From Marinitoga piezophila KA3 (lineage in GTDB: Bacteria; Thermotogota; Thermotogae; Petrotogales; Petrotogaceae), in assembly GCF_000255135.1 (NCBI RefSeq), contig NC_016751.1, forward strand, positions 496,001 through 560,000: DNA of 64,000 nt. The letters are read 5' to 3'. Positions 63,510 through 64,000 of this stretch are shown piece after piece (within the stretch, counting starts at the first letter, position 1; each line of letters begins with the position of its first letter). Under the pieces are notes generated by a model. It saw nothing but the letters and a program-made list of their open reading frames with translations. It made no database searches and had not been told where the DNA came from. Both the position numbers and the translations under genes were made by a program.

Positions 63510-64000
63510 TTATTCCGGTAAAACGTAGAAAAATACAGCAATAAAATGTGCAACACTACCAGCAAGAACAAATAAGTGCCATATCATATGTCCATATGGC
63601 AATTTTTTCCATATATAAAATACAGCACCTATTGTATATGCAAGTCCTCCTATTACAAGCCACATTAATCCACCATATGGTAAATTTGCAACCAATGGTT
63701 TTATAGCTACGACTACTAACCATCCCATCATCAGATAAAAAATCGTTGAAAGGATTCTGAATTTCTTTACAAAAAATATCTTTAAAATAATACCGACTAT
63801 TGCCAGACTCCAAATGGTAATAAATAACGTCCATCCAATTTTTCCATTTAGTGTAACAAGAGTAAATGGTGTATATGTTCCTGCTATAAGCAAATAAATT
63901 GACGAGTGGTCAATTATTTTTAAAAATTTTTTTATTCGTGGTTTTTGAATGCTATGATAAACTGTAGATGCAGTATACAAAAGAAGTAAAGTTGAACCAT
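63510..64000 (-). CDS. Hemolysin III/TrhA family membrane protein (partial)
   Basis: At least 163 residues lie in view, with the N-terminus beyond the window edge. The frame is open to the last base, reading GSTLLLLYTASTVYHS, the usual first-helix motif of the family. IDHSSIYLLIAGTYTPFTL and MIWHLFVLAGSVAHF carry the conserved metal-type histidines and aspartate of the PAQR/hemolysin III superfamily. Its role in bacteria is unclear, and the name hemolysin is historical. It is read just ahead of the PLD-like gene (9 bases), so they are cotranscribed. Confidence 0.9.
   Translation of the reverse strand, partial: GSTLLLLYTASTVYHSIQKPRIKKFLKIIDHSSIYLLIAGTYTPFTLVTLNGKIGWTLFITIWSLAIVGIILKIFFVKKFRILSTIFYLMMGWLVVVAIKPLVANLPYGGLMWLVIGGLAYTIGAVFYIWKKLPYGHMIWHLFVLAGSVAHFIAVFFYVLPE

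Overview
The window reads as part of a chromosome of a low-G+C, anaerobic, thermophilic member of the Thermotogota, probably Marinitoga or a close relative (order Petrotogales). This is inferred from several features: an Rnf operon ordered C-D-G-E-A-B, a 60-residue single-cluster ferredoxin very like that of Thermotoga, paired GlgD/GlgC, a TGS-type uridine kinase-like protein, a MinD/MinE pair, and an oligoendopeptidase F and GH13 amylase suited to a peptide- and starch-fermenting heterotroph. No rRNA genes, CRISPR arrays or intact insertion sequences were seen. There is one tRNA (Gln-UUG).

Positions 1-16422 form one long run of plus-strand genes. It starts with cobalamin adenosyltransferase, a DUF503 protein, a YqeK-like HD phosphatase, an LCP cell-wall protein with an unknown partner, a two-gene ABC exporter, Ndk, an RlmI-like methyltransferase, a PLC-like protein, and GlgD/GlgC for glycogen. 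Two unknown membrane proteins and a BioB-like radical SAM enzyme follow, and the Rnf ferredoxin:NAD+ oxidoreductase closes the run. Its RnfB is cut down to the anchor and one Fe-S domain. From 16467 to 24849 the minus strand carries a divergent histidine kinase-like protein, an RND exporter operon with a C-terminal processing protease, and a uridine kinase-like protein. A short C-rich small RNA candidate lies in the gap near 18.3 kb.

Positions 24916-42426 hold tRNA-Gln, a LysR regulator, a 3-hydroxyacyl-CoA dehydrogenase, and two complete tandem Fbp-type ABC importer cassettes, the second with an unusual sensor-like N-terminal domain on its permease. They continue with TlyA, a guanine riboswitch controlling guaA-guaB, an MFS transporter and oligoendopeptidase F.

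Positions 42427-46245 are the most notable part. An AT-rich island encodes a 92-residue precursor that strongly resembles enterocin AS-48/uberolysin circular bacteriocins. It is followed by a large membrane protein (apparently started from ATC), a SpoIIM/DUF95 protein, a small ABC ATPase and a further membrane protein. This is the expected architecture of a circular bacteriocin cluster, here in a Gram-negative-type thermophile. A decayed IS21-like end lies in its leader.

Positions 46243-52989 (minus strand) hold a lipoprotein alpha-amylase, and an envelope operon of DUF2089 regulator, DUF4097 protein and an M1-type peptidase fused to what looks like an outer-membrane beta-barrel, driven from a promoter inside a long inverted repeat. 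Nicotinamidase follows. Positions 53188-57243 (plus) hold serine biosynthesis (class V aminotransferase and SerA), ferredoxin, MinD/MinE and YjbQ. Positions 57281-64000 (minus) hold a chemoreceptor, a diguanylate cyclase with its own binding-protein domain plus a separate binding protein, a secreted PLD-like protein and a truncated hemolysin III gene at the window edge.
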